The notes: generated from the letters alone by a model not told the origin. Positions 50,801-59,842 are shown, counted from the first letter of the stretch. The stretch: DNA of 64,000 bases from an uncultured Blastocatellia bacterium (GCA_937934295.1 CALHAI010000003.1:62001-126000); one strand, 5' to 3'. Program-made: numbers and translations.

Positions 50801-51125
50801 TGTCCACGCGCGTGATGGCCACCGCGCGCACGGCGATCTTCGTGCGGATCTCCTTCTTGAATCCGGGATGCTCGACGGTGATCGTGTAGTTCTCTCCGAT
50901 TGGGAGCGAATCCGCGCGGTAGAATCCCGTCTCGTTCGTCGTCAGGACGCGCGTGAGCCCCGTGTCCTCGTTCTTGATTGTGACCGTCGCCCCTTGAATC
51001 GGATCGCCCCGAGGATCGGTCACGACTCCTGAAATGGATCCCAAGATCGTTTGAGCACCTGCAAGGCTTGCCCCGAAGGTCCAGAGCAAGCTCGCACCGA
51101 TCACGAGTGCAGCCAATCGTCTCAT
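47862..51125 (-). CDS. TonB-dependent receptor-like outer-membrane protein with carboxypeptidase-regulatory-like domain (Oar type)
   Basis: A 1087-residue outer-membrane protein. Signal peptide residues 1-24 (RRLAALVIGASLLWTFGASL then AGAQ). A transthyretin-like carboxypeptidase regulatory domain follows (GSISGVVTDPRGDPIQGATV, TNETGFYRADSLPIGENYTI). The plug region includes RQVFELPGRNTLTGLALL and GRSRSNNFNLDGSNNNDD, and the long 22-strand-type barrel ends in an aromatic residue (MIFTVRYNF), the Bam signal. This Oar-like type is abundant in Acidobacteriota and is often linked to glycan or protein uptake or adhesion. AAGGAGGT lies 7 bases before ATG 51125. Preceded by a sigma-54 promoter match. 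Confidence 0.9.
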   Translation of the reverse strand: MRRLAALVIGASLLWTFGASLAGAQTILGSISGVVTDPRGDPIQGATVTIKNEDTGLTRVLTTNETGFYRADSLPIGENYTITVEHPGFKKEIRTKIAVRAVAITRVDIQLQVGEIAEVVEVTATAAELLERTEARVAKSIQSRQVFELPGRNTLTGLALLVPGTVPNVPGMPGSGFATSGGRSRSNNFNLDGSNNNDDSLSIPRQTVPPEAIAEFQIVTNNFNAEQGRNSGAVVNVITKSGTNEYHGTLHWTWAGNGLNALTLQQERVYRGALQQGLPKHQALRSAKNPTVDNLGGFTIGGPILREKTFFFGSYDFDLFRSTIGSAARNAITREGLDVIRANAAAQGFRPEAIDFLANTFPVANDFSTRFNVNVAAPGQSPLLIPFARFNRGAVETLKYETNFHRFLARLDHRLGEKDQVFGRYLFDDSDDPGTPASLRGQEIGTAVRNQSLTLVHTHVFSPRAVNEFRFAYNRRAITFPLGETVRRFGAFSIGGVGGAFNLGNINFPQFRTDNIYQYANKYTLTFGRHSLRAGVDIRRVQLNSFFAPIVDGQVTYPNLRAFLRDENATFNQYAGEAYVPSRLTELGAFLQDDLRLTPNLTLNLGLRYEYTGTPFNYFSNAKPDINNWGPRFGFAWNPKTERTGFWGWLTGGDKLVIRGGYSLTYDQIFQNVLLNTSRNYPRGVQVALGPISGQRLFLRSNWPSPPTPQDFVRLGGNPDLLPYRYFSLNKRVSQPYTNQYSLTLQRQFLGDYALSIGYVGTRALKLIREYETNIGFFKAAVDRNPSVYQSILPFLQLTTRGGQPVYLRDPARGSILVGDGHAQSWYNSLQVSVDKRLSRRLQFGAAYTYSSYISTSDDILGAWLAQTLPANPINARLDRGRSIYDRPHRFVINYVWDIPGYKGESGFLRQTLSGWRLSGITTFQSGTPYSVFNNNNALGILPGQITTIAFSQRVSINPGGDPRFVTGVGADGRPLNPNAYWVVPGTNSGIVGNAGRNRFRTEGVNNFDMALVKEIRIAESHNLQIRWEVFNIFNHRQFIYPPPNFLSETTLLGPTQPDLNLGWSHLGLTGATPGGRSMIFTVRYNF

Positions 51126-51189
51126 ACTTGCCACCTCCTTACTCGAAGTTCGGCCGCTCCCTGCTGGGAAGTGACCGCCTCATTCTTCA

Positions 51190-51205
51190 AGCAAGTGACG
51201 TGCCG
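51190..51205 (-). promoter_or_regulatory. Sigma-54 promoter match upstream of the TonB receptor gene
   Basis: Minus strand 51205-51190 reads CGGCACGTCACTTGCT: GG at -24, exactly 10 bases, GC at -12, with CAC and TTGCT flanks as in the TGGCAC-N5-TTGCW consensus. Predicted start near 51180, about 55 bases before the ATG. Confidence 0.6.
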
Positions 51206-51324
51206 AAAGCTCCCATTTTCTTTCCGACGGCGCATCAAGAAGTTAACCGGAAGGGAAGCACGCGGGCCGGAGTGGGATTTCCAAGGCTTCGGAAAGCCCT
51301 TCCACGATTTTGGAAGACGCAGGG

Positions 51325-51344
51325 GCGAAATTTTGAATTTTCGC
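51325..51344. promoter_or_regulatory. Dyad symmetric site, candidate enhancer for the sigma-54 promoter
   Basis: GCGAAATTTTGAATTTTCGC is a 20-base near-perfect palindrome (one mismatched pair) about 155 bases upstream of the predicted transcript start. Spacing is typical of bacterial enhancer-binding protein sites. Shorter inverted repeats (CTTCCA/TGGAAG at 51299-51316) lie beside it. The gap 51126-51393 contains no gene. Confidence 0.45.
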
Positions 51345-51393
51345 ACGAAAGTGTGGAAGTCGCCGTCGCTTCAAGCGATTGGCGCGAACGTCC

Positions 51394-52359
51394 TCAGAAC
51401 GGGACAAGAAGGTTCTGACCCGCGATCGTTCCCGCCAAAGGGGATGGGCATAAAGCGGCGCGCACGACAGCGACGCGCCGGAGATCGCTTCCCGAAGGGA
51501 TCGTCACATCATCGCCGATGATGCAGTGCTGCAGGCGCGCGCCCTTGCCAATGCGGACACGCTCCCAGAGGATACTCTCTCTCACCTCCGCGTCGTCTTC
51601 GATGAGCGTTCCCTCGCCGGCGAGGAACGATCTCCCTTCGCGACGGAGGAAGGCGAGACTCGCGTTCAAGTAACGCGCCGGTGTGCTCAGTTCGTACCAC
51701 TGGCCTTCGGCGATATAGGCGGCGATGCGCCGTCCGCATGCGATGGCGCGCGGATAAACGTCTACGGTCGTATGCGAGAACACGCCGCGCGGGATGAAGT
51801 CGAAGATCTCCGGCTCGACGACCTGGATGCCTGTGAAGAACAGTGGCGCGTGATCGCTCGGCGTCTCATCGGGCACGGGAGAGGGCATTCCACCGAAGCG
51901 CACGATGCTCCCGTCGCCGTCCACCTCGACGGTACTGAAGCGCTCGCGTCGCACGTTCTTCATGAGCACGAGTGTCGCCAGGGCGGCGTGTCGCCGATGG
52001 GCGTCGCACACAGCGTGCAGGTCAATATCGGTGATGATCTTGCCGTTGATGACGAGAAACGTCCCCTCTTGAAGCAAGTGACGGACCTTGTCCAGCGCGC
52101 CGCCAGTCCCCAGGATCTCCGGCTCCTCCGAGTAGAAGACGTGCATGCCCCAGGCCGAGCCATCACCGACGACGCGACGGATGGATTCGCCCTGATGATG
52201 GAGGTTGATGATCACGTCGGTGAACCCGTAGCGCTTCAGGTACTCAATGATGTGGACGATGATCGGCTTGTTGAGGAAGGGGACGGCGGCTTTGGCGCGA
52301 TCGGCCGTCAAGGGCCAGAGCCGCGTGCCCAAGCCCGCTGCTAAGATCATCGCGCGCAT
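51394..52359 (-). CDS. NDP-sugar nucleotidyltransferase (mannose-1-phosphate guanylyltransferase-like)
   Basis: A 321-residue enzyme charging a sugar-1-phosphate with a nucleotide. N-terminal MILAAGLGTRLWPLTADRAKAAVPFLNKP is the pyrophosphorylase signature (GxGTRLxPLT...KP); LGTGGALDKVRHL, VINGKIITDID and FTGIQVVEPEIF follow. The C-terminus has left-handed beta-helix hexapeptide character (LIEDDAEVRESILWERVRIG, QHCIIGDDVTIP). Base and sugar specificity (GMPP, or glucose-1-P thymidylyl/uridylyl) cannot be fixed. It starts 13 bases inside the CYTH gene end, so the two are coupled. Confidence 0.86.
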   Translation of the reverse strand: MRAMILAAGLGTRLWPLTADRAKAAVPFLNKPIIVHIIEYLKRYGFTDVIINLHHQGESIRRVVGDGSAWGMHVFYSEEPEILGTGGALDKVRHLLQEGTFLVINGKIITDIDLHAVCDAHRRHAALATLVLMKNVRRERFSTVEVDGDGSIVRFGGMPSPVPDETPSDHAPLFFTGIQVVEPEIFDFIPRGVFSHTTVDVYPRAIACGRRIAAYIAEGQWYELSTPARYLNASLAFLRREGRSFLAGEGTLIEDDAEVRESILWERVRIGKGARLQHCIIGDDVTIPSGSDLRRVAVVRAALCPSPLAGTIAGQNLLVPF

Positions 52360-52937
52360 CGGACACCCCCCTCTTCAAAGAGCATGTCGCCGAAGGGCCT
52401 CCCCTGGGCCCGACAGAATTCCGCGTACAAGGTCGGATAGCTCGCTCGAAGAAGCGGCTTCTCCCGCAGGTGGAATTGCTCAAGGAACTCCCGAATGCTC
52501 GCTTCGTCCCCCTCTAATTCCAAGAAATTCCCCATGGGCGTCTCGTCAAACATGACCGAGAGTGTGGCTCCCGAAGGAAACTGCACGCGATATTCGGTGC
52601 GATATTTCTGGTAGCGATAGATCGGCCGAAGGCCCAGCCGTTCGAAGATCGCGAGCACGCGCTCGGGATGGCGGACCTCCGTCTCGACCTCTTCGCGGAC
52701 TTTCAGCCGGGGGTGGGTGAGGGGCGGCCCTTTGAAAGTCAACGTCCCGCGATCTTCCACGCGGCGAATGCGCAAGAGGGTACCGGAGCGCTGAAGGCGC
52801 CCATCCTCGAAGTCAAGCACCCAGTTCTCCTCGAAATGGCGCGGTCTCACCAGCCGCACCTCCGGCTCAGCGAAACCATCCAAAGGATTGCTCTCAACAG
52901 GGACCTTCACTTCCGTCTCGATCTCTCTTGTCTCCAT
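52347..52937 (-). CDS. CYTH-domain protein (class IV adenylate cyclase/thiamine triphosphatase-like)
   Basis: A 196-residue CYTH (triphosphate tunnel) protein. The EXEXK signature is REIETEVKVPV at the N-terminus; further tunnel residues are in LLRIRRVEDRGTLTFKGP, KVREEVETEV and the final FLELEGDE. Family members cleave triphosphates or cyclise ATP with Mg2+; a CyaB-like archaeal/bacterial branch is likely. The frame is open to 53132, but METREIETEVK is the natural start. A candidate promoter with TATTTT lies at 52988-53016. Coupled to the nucleotidyltransferase. Confidence 0.85.
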   Translation of the reverse strand: METREIETEVKVPVESNPLDGFAEPEVRLVRPRHFEENWVLDFEDGRLQRSGTLLRIRRVEDRGTLTFKGPPLTHPRLKVREEVETEVRHPERVLAIFERLGLRPIYRYQKYRTEYRVQFPSGATLSVMFDETPMGNFLELEGDEASIREFLEQFHLREKPLLRASYPTLYAEFCRAQGRPFGDMLFEEGGVRCAR

Positions 52938-52987
52938 ACTGCTTGTCGGTCCTCGCGCCGCGACTGACCCGCCATCCGCACGCGATG

Positions 52988-53016
52988 AAAATACCGAAGC
53001 CGTAAGGGGAAAGCAA
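52988..53016 (-). promoter_or_regulatory. Candidate promoter of the CYTH-nucleotidyltransferase pair
   Basis: Minus strand TTGCTT (53016-53011), 17-base spacer, TATTTT (52993-52988). It is divergent from the sigma-54 promoter at 53220. Confidence 0.45.
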
Positions 53017-53106
53017 GAACGCTCGGCGTCTGTCCCGCTCCTTAGTGCTTTGATCGGCGAAGGGGGCTCTCTGCAGGGCGAGACGGAATCGAACGCTGAG
53101 GAGAGT

Positions 53107-53135
53107 CGGTTGCATCCTGCAACAGGATGCAACCG
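53107..53135. promoter_or_regulatory. Perfect 13-bp inverted repeat upstream of the hemerythrin-barrel operon
   Basis: CGGTTGCATCCTG (53107-53119) and CAGGATGCAACCG (53123-53135) are exact complements around CAA. It lies about 125 bases upstream of the predicted sigma-54 start, the usual place for an enhancer site, and could also act as a terminator hairpin although no T-run follows. The divergent gap 52938-53265 contains no gene. Confidence 0.65.
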
Positions 53136-53219
53136 CGTGCTACCTCCGAGGTCGCGCCGAGGATCAGATAAAGGCTTGATCCACCATCACTTCTTCGCGA
53201 AGGGTCGGTCTCCAAACGG

Positions 53220-53235
53220 CGGCACACCGTTTGCT
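53220..53235 (+). promoter_or_regulatory. Sigma-54 promoter match upstream of the Mo-enzyme cluster
   Basis: CGGCACACCGTTTGCT has GG at 53221-53222, exactly 10 bases, then GC at 53233-53234. Core matches the TonB promoter at 51205 (CGGCAC....TTGCT). Predicted start near 53245; the ribosome site GAGGAGG (53254-53260) and GTG 53266 follow. Confidence 0.6.
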
Positions 53236-53265
53236 TTAAAACCTCACGAGAGTGAGGAGGTCGAA

Positions 53266-55098
53266 GTGAGCGCAGCGCATTTGGAAGCGGTGGAAGAGAT
53301 CGCGCGGCGTCATGCGGAGGTGCGCGAGCGTTTGGTCGCCATGGATGCGCTCCTGCGTGAGGTGAGATCGGGGGCCGCGGTGTCGGACGCGCGTGACGAT
53401 TCCGAGCGCGCGCCCTACGCAGCAGCGCTTGGTGAGCTGGTCGAGTTCTTCACCAAAGACGTATGCGAACTCATGCGCCTTGAAGAGGAAGCACTCTTCC
53501 CGCCCCTAGGGCGTAACCTGAGCGAGATCGGTGGACCCGTCGCCGCGCTGGAAATCGAGCATGAGGAGTTACGGTGTAGGATTCGGGAATTCGCGCAGGC
53601 GGTGGAGGCGTGGTTATACGGCGAATCCGATCGCGTTTCGATCACCTCCATCCTCATATCTTGCGCTGAGCGCTTGCGGAATTTGCTGCGCGTTCACATT
53701 GAGAAAGAGGAGGCCGTGCTGTTCCGGCTGATCCCCAAGGTCTTCACGCGGGCCGATGCTCGCAGAGCGCGTGCGCGGGTGCATCTGTGGCGAGGCAAGA
53801 CGAAGGCCATGGTGGTGATGGTTGGCAGTGGCGTTGGTATCCTCTTTGGGACGGTGGCCTTCGCGCAGTCGGAGGCAAAGCCCGTGGAGCAGCGGTTCGC
53901 GGTGCAGGGAGAGATACGGATGCGGTGGGAAGGGCGGTGGGGGGAACTGCTCGGGCAGCCGTTTCAAGCGGGCATGCGGGACGCCTATCTCCTCACGCGC
54001 GTGCGAGTGGGGGGGGATATACGTCCGATGCGATGGATGCGCCTTTTCCTCCAAGGGCAAGATGCGCAGGCTGTGGGGTTTCGAGCCGATCCCGATCCGC
54101 CCCTTGTCGAAGATACGTTCGATGTCCGGCAGGCCTATGTTGAACTCTTCCATCGCCAGCGTCGTGGCTTCGGCCTACAGATCGGACGACAGGAGCTGCG
54201 CTTTGGTGATGAGCGGCTGCTGGGCGCTTTCGATTGGGGGAACACCGCGCGCACGTTCGATGCCCTTCGCATCTTCTACGCATGGCCGAAATCTCGGGTG
54301 GATGTCTTCGCGGCCTCCGTGGTCGTGATCAAGGATGGGGGGGTCAACCGGCATCTAGCCGGAGAGAACCTCTACGGCGTATACGGATCGTTTCAAGGGA
54401 TGATCCCAGAAGCCGTTGTGGAAGGTTATACGCTATGGCGGACTCGACCGCGCGTTATGGGAGAGCGTGGCCAGTGGGGGGATGCCGATGTGGTGACGGT
54501 GGGGACGCGATGGGCGGGGGGGCTTCCCGGTGCGTTCGAATATCGCGTTGAAATCGCTGGGCAGTGGGGGCGATGGGCTCATGAGCGCGTGCGCGCGTGG
54601 GCTTGGCATGCGCAACTTGGCTATCGGATCGCATCCGCGCGAATGACCCCGCGGGTGCTCGTCGAGTACAACCAGGCTTCCGGGGATCGAGATCCCACCG
54701 ATGGGCGGCGCGAGACATTCGATCAACTCTTCCCGACCAATCACGATAAGTATGGGATCGCCGATGTCGTGGGGTGGCAGAACATGCGCAACGTGCGCGT
54801 GGGGGTGGGAGTGCGACCGAGTCCGCGCATCATGGCGCAACTTGACATTCACTCGTTCTGGCTCGCGAGTGGGCGCGATGCCCTCTATGGGGCCGGGGGA
54901 ATGCCGATCGTGCGCCTTTTGGCTGCCGAGGGGAGGGATATCGGGCAAGAGCTGGACGTGGACGTACGGATCGCGCTCTCACGCGCGCTCGCGTTGGGGC
55001 TGGGGTATGCGCATCTGTTTCCCGGTAGCTTCCTCAAGCGGGCGGCGCCCGGAACGGGCGTAACGTTCACGTACACCATGTTGACCTATCGATTTTGA
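53266..55098 (+). CDS. Hemerythrin-like domain fused to an outer-membrane beta-barrel
   Basis: A 610-residue single open frame. Residues 1-165 form a hemerythrin/HHE helical domain with candidate iron ligands around E73-E75, H99-E100 and H144-E148/149 ([22 protein letters not shown]). Residues 172-201 look like a signal peptide (basic [10 protein letters not shown], hydrophobic core, AFAQSE). Residues 205-610 match an alginate-export-type porin barrel ending in an aromatic (TYTMLTYRF). GTG 53266 has GAGGAGG upstream; codons before it are not used. An internal ATG (53809) or GTG (53779) could also start a barrel-only form. The two halves belong in different compartments unless the internal start is used. 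Confidence 0.8.
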   Translation: MSAAHLEAVEEIARRHAEVRERLVAMDALLREVRSGAAVSDARDDSERAPYAAALGELVEFFTKDVCELMRLEEEALFPPLGRNLSEIGGPVAALEIEHEELRCRIREFAQAVEAWLYGESDRVSITSILISCAERLRNLLRVHIEKEEAVLFRLIPKVFTRADARRARARVHLWRGKTKAMVVMVGSGVGILFGTVAFAQSEAKPVEQRFAVQGEIRMRWEGRWGELLGQPFQAGMRDAYLLTRVRVGGDIRPMRWMRLFLQGQDAQAVGFRADPDPPLVEDTFDVRQAYVELFHRQRRGFGLQIGRQELRFGDERLLGAFDWGNTARTFDALRIFYAWPKSRVDVFAASVVVIKDGGVNRHLAGENLYGVYGSFQGMIPEAVVEGYTLWRTRPRVMGERGQWGDADVVTVGTRWAGGLPGAFEYRVEIAGQWGRWAHERVRAWAWHAQLGYRIASARMTPRVLVEYNQASGDRDPTDGRRETFDQLFPTNHDKYGIADVVGWQNMRNVRVGVGVRPSPRIMAQLDIHSFWLASGRDALYGAGGMPIVRLLAAEGRDIGQELDVDVRIALSRALALGLGYAHLFPGSFLKRAAPGTGVTFTYTMLTYRF

Positions 55099-55114
55099 GC
55101 GCAGGAGGGGAGAT

Positions 55115-58100
55115 ATGACCGAACGGTCCGATCACATCGCGTGCGATCGCGTGGCCGAAGGCCGCTCCCGGCTCACACGCCGAGCTTTCCTGGCGCTCTC
55201 GGCGCTCGCAGCGGCCGAAGCGGCCTGCCGACCGAGCCTCTCGCTCTTCCGACCGAGCGACGGGATCTTGGATCCGTTCCAGTACTATCCGAGCCGGGAT
55301 TGGGAGCGACTCTATCGCGACATCTACCACTATGACAGCACCTTTCACTTCCTTTGCGCGCCCAACGATACGCACAATTGCCTGCTCAAGGCTTACGTGA
55401 AAAATAACGTCATCGTGCGGATTGGGCCGAGTTTCGGCTACGGTCGGGCGAGCGACCTCTATGGGAACGCGGCTTCGGCACGGTGGGATCCGCGGTGTTG
55501 CAACAAGGGCTTGGCGCTGTTGCGGCGTATTTATGGGCCGCGGCGGTGTCGGCACCCGATGGTGCGGCGGGGCTTCAAGGAATGGGTCGAGCGCGGATTC
55601 CCGCGCGATGCCACGGGGCGTCCGCCTCGCGAGTTGTTCCAACGTGGCCAGGACGAATGGGTTCAGGTCTCTTGGGAGGAAGCGTTCGATCTTGCCGCCC
55701 GTGCGCTGGTGGACATCGCCAAGACCTACACGGGTGAGCGCGGCGCCCGCTTGCTGCGCGCGCAGGGCTATGATCCGGCGATGATCGAAGCGATGAAAGG
55801 CGCCGGGACGCAGACGCTCAAGTTCCGCGGTGGGATGCCGCTTCTTGGGACGGTGCGCATCATGGCGCTTTATCGTTTGGCCAATGCGCTGGCGCTGCTG
55901 GATGCGAAGCTGCGCAACGTGGGACCTGATCAAGCACTCGGCGGGCGCGGTTGGGACAGCTATTCCTGGCATACGGATCTGCCGCCCGGCCATCCCATGG
56001 TGACCGGACAACAAACGGTCGAGTTCGACCTCTGCGATGCCGAGAACGCTCGAATGGTCATCTGCTGGGGGATGAACTGGATCTCCACCAAGATGCCCGA
56101 TGCCCATTGGCTGACGGAGGCTCGGCTCAAGGGGACGAAGATCGTCACCGTCACGGTCGAGTACTCCTCGACCTGCTCGAAGGCCGATGAGATCGTCATC
56201 ATTCGTCCGGGCACAGATGCCGCGCTCGCTTTGGGGATCGCGCACGTCCTCATCAAGGAGAAGCTTTATGACGAAGAATTCGTCAAGGGCTTCACCGATT
56301 TGCCGCTACTGGTACGGATGGATACGCTCCAGCACCTCAAGGCGAGCGACATCATCCCGAATTACCGGCCGGCTCCGCTTCGGAACAATGTGAAGATCGT
56401 GAGGCCGGGTGAGAGTGCGCCGCCGCCCGTTCAACAGGAGGCCCAATACGTCCCCGAGGGATTGCGCCAGGAGTGGGGCGACTTCACCGTATGGGATGCG
56501 AAGGCGGGCAAGCCCGTCGTCGTCACGCGCGACGAGATCGGCGAGCATTTCAAGAAGAAGGACATAGATCCGGCGCTCGAGGGCGAGTTCGAGGTCCAGC
56601 TCGTTGATGGTCGGCGCGTGCGCGTGCGGCCCGTCTTCGACCTCATCAAGCAGTACGTCTTCGACACCTTCGATCCTGATTCGGTGTCCAAACTCACTTG
56701 GGCACCGAAAGAGGCGATTCTCAATCTCGCGCACGAGATCGCGCGCTTTCGGGGCAGCACGCTCGTGGCCGTCGGCATGGGACCGAATCACTTCTTCAAC
56801 AATGATCTGAAGGACCGGGCGATCTTCCTCGTCTGTGCGCTGACGCGCAACGTCGGCGTACACGGCGGCAACATCGGCTCCTATGCGGGCAACTATCGCT
56901 CGGCGCTCTTCAATGGAAATCCGCAATTCATCACCGAGAACCCCTTCGACATCGAGCTGGACCCGTCGAAGCCGGCGCGCACGAAGTCCTACTACAAGAT
57001 GGAGTCGGCGCACTATTTCAACTACGGCGATCGCCCGCTGCGAATCGGGAATAAGCTGTTCACTGGCAAGACGCACTTGCCGACTCCCACCAAGGCGATG
57101 TGGTTCGCCAACTCGAACTCGATCCTCGGCAACATCAAGTGGCATTACGATGTCGTGGTGAACACGCTCCCGAAGGTGGAGATGATCGTCGTGCAAGACT
57201 GGTGGTGGACGGCCTCGTGCGAATACGCCGACATCGTCTTCCCCGTGGATTCGTGGGTCGAGTTCCAGTATCCGGACATCACGGCATCGGTGACGAATCC
57301 ATTCCTGCAGGTCTTCCCGCGCACCAGCTTGCCGCGGTTGTACAACACGCGCTCGGATGTCGAGGTCTGCGCGGGGGTCAGCCGGAGGCTCGCGGAGCTG
57401 ACGGGAGATCAGCGGCTTGCCGACTTCTGGAAGTTCGTCGAGGAGGACAGGATCGAAGTCTATCTGCAACGGATCCTCGACGCGAGCACGACGACGCGCG
57501 GCTACCGGATCGAGGAGCTGGAGGCGAAGGCAAAAGAAGGGATCCCGGCGCTCATCCTCACGCGCACCTATCCGAAGATCATGGGCTGGGAGCACACGAA
57601 TGAGAGCAAGCCCTGGTACACGAAGACGGGCCGGCTCGAGTACTATCGGCCTGAGCCGGAGTTCCTCGAGTACGGGGAGGCGATCCCGGTCTATCGTGAG
57701 CCGGTGGATGGGACGTGGCATGAGCCGAACGTGATCGTCGCGAATCGCCCGCATCCGGCGATTCGTCCCTCGCCGCCGGAAGCCTACGGGCTCTCGCGCG
57801 AGGATCTCTCGGTCGAGGTGCGGCAGGTTCGCAACGTCGTGCGCACGGTGGAGGAAGTCGTGCGCAGCCGCCATCCGCTCACACGGCGCGGCTTCACGCA
57901 CGTCTACATCACGCCCAAGTATCGGCACGGCGTGCACACGACGCCGGTGGACACCGATCTGATAGCCATGTGGTTCGGGCCGTTCGGCGATCCCTATCGG
58001 CGCGATCGGCGCAAGCCGTGGGTGGGCGAGGGCTACGTGGACATCAATCCCGAGGATGCCAAAGCGCTCGGTATCGAAGACGGCGATTACGTCTGGATTG

Positions 58101-58615
58101 ATGGCGATCCCGAGGATCGCCCCTATCGCGGATGGCGAGCGGGGACTGAAGCGTACAAGCTCTCGCGGTGTATGCTTCGGGCGCGCTACTATCCGGGGAT
58201 TCCGCCGCGCATCGCGCGCTCGTGGTTCCACATGTACATGGCGACCTACGGCTCGGTCGAAGGACATGAGAAGAATCCGGACCATTTGGCTCGCAATCCG
58301 CGCACGGGCTATCAAGCGATGTTCCGCTATGGAGGGCATCAATCAGCGACGCGCGCGTGGTTGCGCCCGACGCTGATGACCGACAGCCTCGTGCGCAAGG
58401 ACGTCTTCGGGCAGACGATCGGCAAGGGCTTCGCTCCTGACATCCATTGCACCGTCGGCGCGCCCAAGGAATCGTTCGTCAAGATCACGAAGGCCGAAGA
58501 TGGCGGTCCGGAGAAGGAGCGCCTCTGGCGACCAGCGCGATTGGGGCTGCGTCCGACCTACGAGAGCGAAGCGATGCGCATGTTCCTCAAAGGCGAGTTC
58601 GTGAGGAAGCGATGA
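55115..58615 (+). CDS. Tat-exported molybdopterin oxidoreductase catalytic subunit (type II DMSO reductase family, NxrA/NarG-like)
   Basis: A 1166-residue Mo-bisPGD enzyme. A twin-arginine signal ([20 protein letters not shown]) marks export. The FS0 ligands align as C81-x3-D85-x3-C89 and C129 (in [14 protein letters not shown] and CCNKG), one Cys replaced by Asp relative to four-Cys enzymes. Around the active site, [14 protein letters not shown] places D288 as the likely Mo ligand of type II enzymes. Later [28 protein letters not shown] and [13 protein letters not shown] fit NxrA/NarG relatives. Candidates include periplasmic nitrite oxidoreductase, nitrate, chlorate or selenate reductase or hydrocarbon dehydrogenase; substrate is open. 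Starts 16 bases after the barrel gene. Confidence 0.9.
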   Translation: MTERSDHIACDRVAEGRSRLTRRAFLALSALAAAEAACRPSLSLFRPSDGILDPFQYYPSRDWERLYRDIYHYDSTFHFLCAPNDTHNCLLKAYVKNNVIVRIGPSFGYGRASDLYGNAASARWDPRCCNKGLALLRRIYGPRRCRHPMVRRGFKEWVERGFPRDATGRPPRELFQRGQDEWVQVSWEEAFDLAARALVDIAKTYTGERGARLLRAQGYDPAMIEAMKGAGTQTLKFRGGMPLLGTVRIMALYRLANALALLDAKLRNVGPDQALGGRGWDSYSWHTDLPPGHPMVTGQQTVEFDLCDAENARMVICWGMNWISTKMPDAHWLTEARLKGTKIVTVTVEYSSTCSKADEIVIIRPGTDAALALGIAHVLIKEKLYDEEFVKGFTDLPLLVRMDTLQHLKASDIIPNYRPAPLRNNVKIVRPGESAPPPVQQEAQYVPEGLRQEWGDFTVWDAKAGKPVVVTRDEIGEHFKKKDIDPALEGEFEVQLVDGRRVRVRPVFDLIKQYVFDTFDPDSVSKLTWAPKEAILNLAHEIARFRGSTLVAVGMGPNHFFNNDLKDRAIFLVCALTRNVGVHGGNIGSYAGNYRSALFNGNPQFITENPFDIELDPSKPARTKSYYKMESAHYFNYGDRPLRIGNKLFTGKTHLPTPTKAMWFANSNSILGNIKWHYDVVVNTLPKVEMIVVQDWWWTASCEYADIVFPVDSWVEFQYPDITASVTNPFLQVFPRTSLPRLYNTRSDVEVCAGVSRRLAELTGDQRLADFWKFVEEDRIEVYLQRILDASTTTRGYRIEELEAKAKEGIPALILTRTYPKIMGWEHTNESKPWYTKTGRLEYYRPEPEFLEYGEAIPVYREPVDGTWHEPNVIVANRPHPAIRPSPPEAYGLSREDLSVEVRQVRNVVRTVEEVVRSRHPLTRRGFTHVYITPKYRHGVHTTPVDTDLIAMWFGPFGDPYRRDRRKPWVGEGYVDINPEDAKALGIEDGDYVWIDGDPEDRPYRGWRAGTEAYKLSRCMLRARYYPGIPPRIARSWFHMYMATYGSVEGHEKNPDHLARNPRTGYQAMFRYGGHQSATRAWLRPTLMTDSLVRKDVFGQTIGKGFAPDIHCTVGAPKESFVKITKAEDGGPEKERLWRPARLGLRPTYESEAMRMFLKGEFVRKR

Positions 58616-58708
58616 GCGGCGTGGCGTTTCATGGAGACTCGAAGGCTCGCCTCGCCGCGTGGTCGTGCGGCGGAGGGCGAAGCGTCGCGGCACGGAAAGG
58701 AGGGGGGT

Positions 58709-59842
58709 ATGGCGAACGTCTATAACTGGCAGCTCGGACGCGACATGGTCTATCCCTACGAGGCGCCGAGGCCCAGACGGCAGTTCGCGGCCGTCTTTGA
58801 CACGAACAAATGCATCGCCTGTCAGACGTGCACCATCGCCTGCAAGAACGCGTGGACCGCGGGGCATGGGCAGGAGTATATGTTCTGGAACAACGTCGAG
58901 ACTAAGCCCTGGGGCTTCTATCCGCTCGGCTGGGATGTGCGGCTTCTTGAAAAGCTCGGCGTGCAGCACTGGGAGGGCGATGTCTATCGGGGCAAGACGA
59001 TCTTCGAGGCGGCGCCTCCGGGCGAGGTCGCCCTCGGCATCATGCCCGAACGAGAGGACTGGTCGTATCCGAACATTGGTGAGGACGAGGTGAACGCGCC
59101 GATCCAGCACGGGCAGTACATCCGCATCCCGCATCAGCCGTGGATGTTCTACCTGCAGCGCATTTGCAATCACTGCACGTATCCGGCCTGCTTGGCCGGT
59201 TGCCCGCGCAAGGCCATCTACAAACGGCAGGAGGACGGCATTGTGCTCGTGGATCAGATTCGCTGTCGCGGCTATCAGGAGTGTATCCGCGCCTGCCCCT
59301 ACAAGAAGGTGATGTTCAACGAGTACGTGGGGAGGACGCAAAAGTGCATCGGTTGCTATCCGAAGGTCGAACAGGGCCTGCAACCCGAGTGCGTCGTCAA
59401 CTGCATCGGCAAGATTCGACTCATGGGCTTCGTGAGCACGCCGGATCGAGCGCGCGAGGATAATCCGATCGACTATCTCGTGCACATTCGCAAGATCGCC
59501 TTACCCCTTTATCCTCACTTCGGGACCGAACCGAACGTCTACTACATCCCGCCGGTTAATGTCCCGACGAGTTTCACGACGATGCTCTTCGGGCCACGCG
59601 CGGAGGACGCGGTGAAGACATATCTGAGAGCGGCACAGGAAGGCGATCAGACCCTCATCGGACTCCTGATGCTCTTCGGGAGCACGCCCTTTATCCTTCA
59701 CCGCTTCCGGGTCAAGAACGGCTTCGCCTACGGATACAACGAGCAGGGCGTGGAATTGGTGAAGGTCCCAATCAAAGAACCCATTCACATTCGGCCCTTC
59801 TATGATCGCGAGCAGAATGTCTATCGCTTCAGCATCACCTGA
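58709..59842 (+). CDS. Iron-sulfur beta subunit (NxrB/NarH-like, four clusters)
   Basis: A 377-residue electron-transfer subunit. It has four ferredoxin-type cysteine groups: NKCIACQTCTIACK; ICNHCTYPACLAGCPRKAIY; CRGYQECIRACPYKKV; and KCIGCYPKVEQGLQPECVVNC. The stretch GQEYMFWNNVETKPWGFYPLGWD is characteristic of type II DMSO reductase beta subunits such as NxrB. It has no signal sequence and would travel with the Tat-exported alpha subunit. ATG 58709 follows AAAGGAGGGGGG; codons before it in frame to 58631 are unsupported. It leaves a 93-base gap after the alpha gene. Confidence 0.93.
   Translation: MANVYNWQLGRDMVYPYEAPRPRRQFAAVFDTNKCIACQTCTIACKNAWTAGHGQEYMFWNNVETKPWGFYPLGWDVRLLEKLGVQHWEGDVYRGKTIFEAAPPGEVALGIMPEREDWSYPNIGEDEVNAPIQHGQYIRIPHQPWMFYLQRICNHCTYPACLAGCPRKAIYKRQEDGIVLVDQIRCRGYQECIRACPYKKVMFNEYVGRTQKCIGCYPKVEQGLQPECVVNCIGKIRLMGFVSTPDRAREDNPIDYLVHIRKIALPLYPHFGTEPNVYYIPPVNVPTSFTTMLFGPRAEDAVKTYLRAAQEGDQTLIGLLMLFGSTPFILHRFRVKNGFAYGYNEQGVELVKVPIKEPIHIRPFYDREQNVYRFSIT

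Noticed and set aside
53176-53190. FNR-like site (TTGAT...ATCA) before the Mo cluster
   Set aside because: The arms are separated by 5 bases instead of 4 and the right arm is incomplete.
56306-58342. 678-codon open frame antisense to the Mo catalytic subunit
   Set aside because: No motif or ribosome site; mirrors the coding strand.
55115-58615. Ordinary cytoplasmic membrane-bound nitrate reductase NarG
   Set aside because: A clear twin-arginine signal and the absence of narI and narK point to an exported type II enzyme.
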